This document shows positions 6,822-8,804 of a stretch of 8,804 bases of DNA, one piece after another. How positions within the stretch are numbered: position 1 is the first letter of the stretch; each line of letters begins with the position of its first letter. The notes beneath the pieces are model-generated. The model saw only the letters and a list, made by a program, of their open reading frames with translations, had not been told where the DNA came from and searched no databases. The DNA is taken from NCBI GenBank assembly GCA_016720925.1, contig JADKJR010000034.1, forward strand, positions 1 through 8,804. Direction: 5' to 3'. Made by a program: the position numbers and the translations under genes. This DNA is from Betaproteobacteria bacterium (GTDB lineage: Bacteria; Pseudomonadota; Gammaproteobacteria; Burkholderiales; Usitatibacteraceae).

Positions 6822-8804
6822 ATGAAAGTCTCCGTCGCGGCGACACTGTCCGCGCTGGTGTTTGCATCGATCACCACCAGCGCTTACGCGCAGGACGCCA
6901 ACAAGGCCAAATCAGAGGAAAGCAAGGACTCGCAGGTGGTTGAGACCATTACCGTAACGACCGGATCTCGCGCCGCCAAGGCGGTGGACAAGATTCCTGG
7001 TGCAATTACGGTGATTTCCAAGGAAGAAATTGTCGAGACACCAGCTGACGCAAGATGCGACGGCTATTCTGACAAGAACAGTGCCCGGCTATTCGGAAGC
7101 GACGCAACAAATGGCAAGCAACGGTGAAACGCTGCGGGGGCGATCTGCCCTTCGCCTTTCGATGGTGTCCCGCAAACCATTCCCGCTGCGTGAAGGAAAC
7201 CGCACGAGTGTTTTTACCGATCTGGGGATTATCGAGCGCATCGAAGTCATCAACGGCCCATCCGCGTCAGAGGGAATCGGTGCGTCGGGCGGCATCATCA
7301 ATTATTTGTCCAAGACGCCCACCAAGATGGGCAACGAGTTCTCCTGACGTCGCAGTATGAGACGCAATCACGCACCGATAGCGGCGGCTGGAAGGTGGGG
7401 TTCATTGGCGCCCACAAGAGCGATGCATTCGATGTGTTGTTTGCGACATCCTCTGCCGACCGTGGTATGGAATACGACGCTCACGGTCGCATGATCGGCA
7501 TGGGCCAAAGCGGGGCGTCAAACGACTCGGAAACCAAGAATCATTTTGTGAAGCTTGGCGCGAACTTTGGTGCCAGCGGTGAGCAGCGCATGACGGTGAC
7601 CTCGAGCCGCTTTCTGATGCGAGGCAAAGGCAACTATCTTGAGCTCGTCGGTAACCGTGCGCTGGGATTAACTGACACGTCCGTACGGGGAAAAACGCCT
7701 GGCGGCCAGACCGAGTTCAACGAATTCAATCAGAGCATATTGACCTATACGCATTCAAACCTCCTCGGTGGCGCGCTCAACGTTCATGCCTACCGGGCGG
7801 ATCAGCACACGCGCTTCTTGTCCGAATGGGGCACCACGGACTGTCAGCCGCTCAAAAGCGACAATTCCAACCTGAATCGGGGTAACAGGATCCGCGGATC
7901 GCGGCGTTGGGGACGCTTGTAGAACAATCCGAAATTGAATCGAAGAAAAAGGGTGTTCGCACAAACTGGAGTACCGACCATCTGGCGGGAATCAATGATC
8001 TTGAACTGAATGCAGGCGTCGACGTCGTCGAAGATACGGCCCAGCAAAGGCTCGCCCTCACGGACCGGCTCTGGGTGCCGCCAATGAAGTACCAAAGTAC
8101 CGCCCCGTTTGCACAGCTCTCTTATAATGCCGGCCCGGTAACTGTCAGCGCAGGCGTGCGTCACGAAGGCGGTGAGCTCAGTGTGGATAGTTACACCACC
8201 GTCTGGGCAACAAGGAGCCCATCCGTTGCGGGCCTGGGCGGCTTCGATGTGGCAGGCGGCAAACTAAAGTATTCCGAATCGCTGCCAAATTTCGGTTTGG
8301 TGGTTCGCCTGCCGCAGGGATGGTCGGCCTTCGCTTCATACAGCAAAGGATTTACATTGCCGAACGTCGGTATTCCGCTGCGAAACGTCAATGCCGGGCA
8401 GATCGGTTGGTGGTCTGTATGCCGATTTGCAGGCGGTCGTTAGCGATAACAAGGAAATCGGCTTTACCTGGCGGACCAATAGTGGCTATCTGACAGCATC
8501 AACCTATCGCTCCTATTCCGAGCTTGGTGCCTCGGTTGCAGGCAATGCGACCGTTGAGATTTTGTTTTGACGCGCAAGCCGGTTGAAATCAAGGGCTATG
8601 AGATGTCAGGTGAATACGCATTCAGCAAAGAGCTGAAAGCCAGCGCCTTGTATTCACATATGAGCGGCATGACCTCGGCGACTCCAGGCGATTCCTGGAC
8701 AAACCCTTCCGCCACTGACGATCGAACAAATGCCAACGACATCAGCCCCAATCAAGCTGACGACCTCAGTTACGTGGAAGTACGCAGAGGCAGGAGTCTG
8801 CGAC
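6822..8804 (+). CDS. TonB-dependent outer-membrane receptor, 3'-partial, heavily frameshifted
   Basis: This is a ligand-gated outer-membrane transporter powered through TonB. ATG 6822 gives the signal peptide MKVSVAATLSALVFASITTSAYA. A TonB-box-like ETITVT sits at residues 41-46, then the plug (KIPGAITVISKEEI, LTQDATAILTRTVPGY, DGVPQTIP, LREGNRTSVFTDLGIIERIEVINGP, SEGIGASGGIINYLSKTP). Barrel strands follow, including APFAQLSYNAGPVTVSAGVRHEGG, FASYSKGFTLPNVGIPLRNV, DLQAVVSDNKEIGFTWRT and TRKPVEIKGYEMSGEYAFSKELKASALYSH. There is no N-terminal STN signalling domain. The layout resembles FecA/siderophore-type receptors. Frame segments are 6822-7041 (3), to ~7156 (1), to ~7183 (3), to ~7339 (1), to ~7885 (3), to ~8400 (2), to ~8563 (3), to ~8770 (2), then 3. 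Several breaks fit one gained or lost base in C or T runs. The family is certain. The ligand is unknown; the sulfatase next door suggests a sulfated compound, but an iron chelate is also possible. Confidence 0.93.

Noticed and set aside
2600..8400. Open frames on the minus strand
   Set aside because: All lie opposite recognisable + strand genes, are rich in Arg/Pro/Ser as expected for complement frames of GC-rich genes, and show no family motif.
1..8804. CRISPR array, tRNA, rRNA, insertion sequence or phage genes
   Set aside because: No regularly spaced repeats, tRNA-like folds, rRNA sequence, transposase motifs or terminal inverted repeats were seen; the only clear long repeat is the pair of upstream elements.

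Overview
The window suggests a Gram-negative bacterium, most likely a pseudomonadotan (beta- or gammaproteobacterial type). This rests on a FadI-like thiolase, Sec-type signal peptides, a TonB-dependent outer-membrane receptor and moderately high GC. The exact taxon cannot be read from the sequence. Every gene I can support is on the + strand.

Layout: (1) 1-843 is the 3' part of a FadI-like acetyl-CoA acyltransferase (thiolase) that enters from the left. (2) 844-1179 is non-coding and holds a promoter-like element (copy A, about 951-1030). (3) 1180-3576 is a fusion of an N-terminal exported beta-propeller-like domain to a sodium:solute symporter (SSS family). (4) 3644-4674 is a formylglycine-generating enzyme (FGE/SUMF1 family) with a signal peptide and both active-site cysteines. 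(5) 4759-6489 is an exported Cys-type arylsulfatase with the CTPTR signature and an extra C-terminal beta domain. (6) 6490-6821 is non-coding and holds copy B of the regulatory element (about 6601-6676). (7) 6822-8804 is a TonB-dependent receptor that leaves the window on the right.

How the genes fit together: symporter, FGE and sulfatase look like one operon, and the receptor is a second transcription unit behind a matching upstream element. The inferred job is use of a sulfate ester. The receptor would bring a ligand across the outer membrane, the sulfatase (activated by its own neighbour FGE) would remove sulfate in the periplasm, and the propeller-SSS protein would carry the product across the inner membrane with Na+. 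The substrate is not readable from the sequence. The thiolase belongs to beta-oxidation and is probably an unrelated neighbour.

Quality warning: all four genes after the thiolase are broken by single-base frame changes, at least 14 in about 7.6 kb. Conserved protein sequence resumes immediately in another frame each time, often at a short homopolymer. This looks more like uncorrected sequencing error than gene decay, so I annotate whole genes and give the frame segments in each entry.
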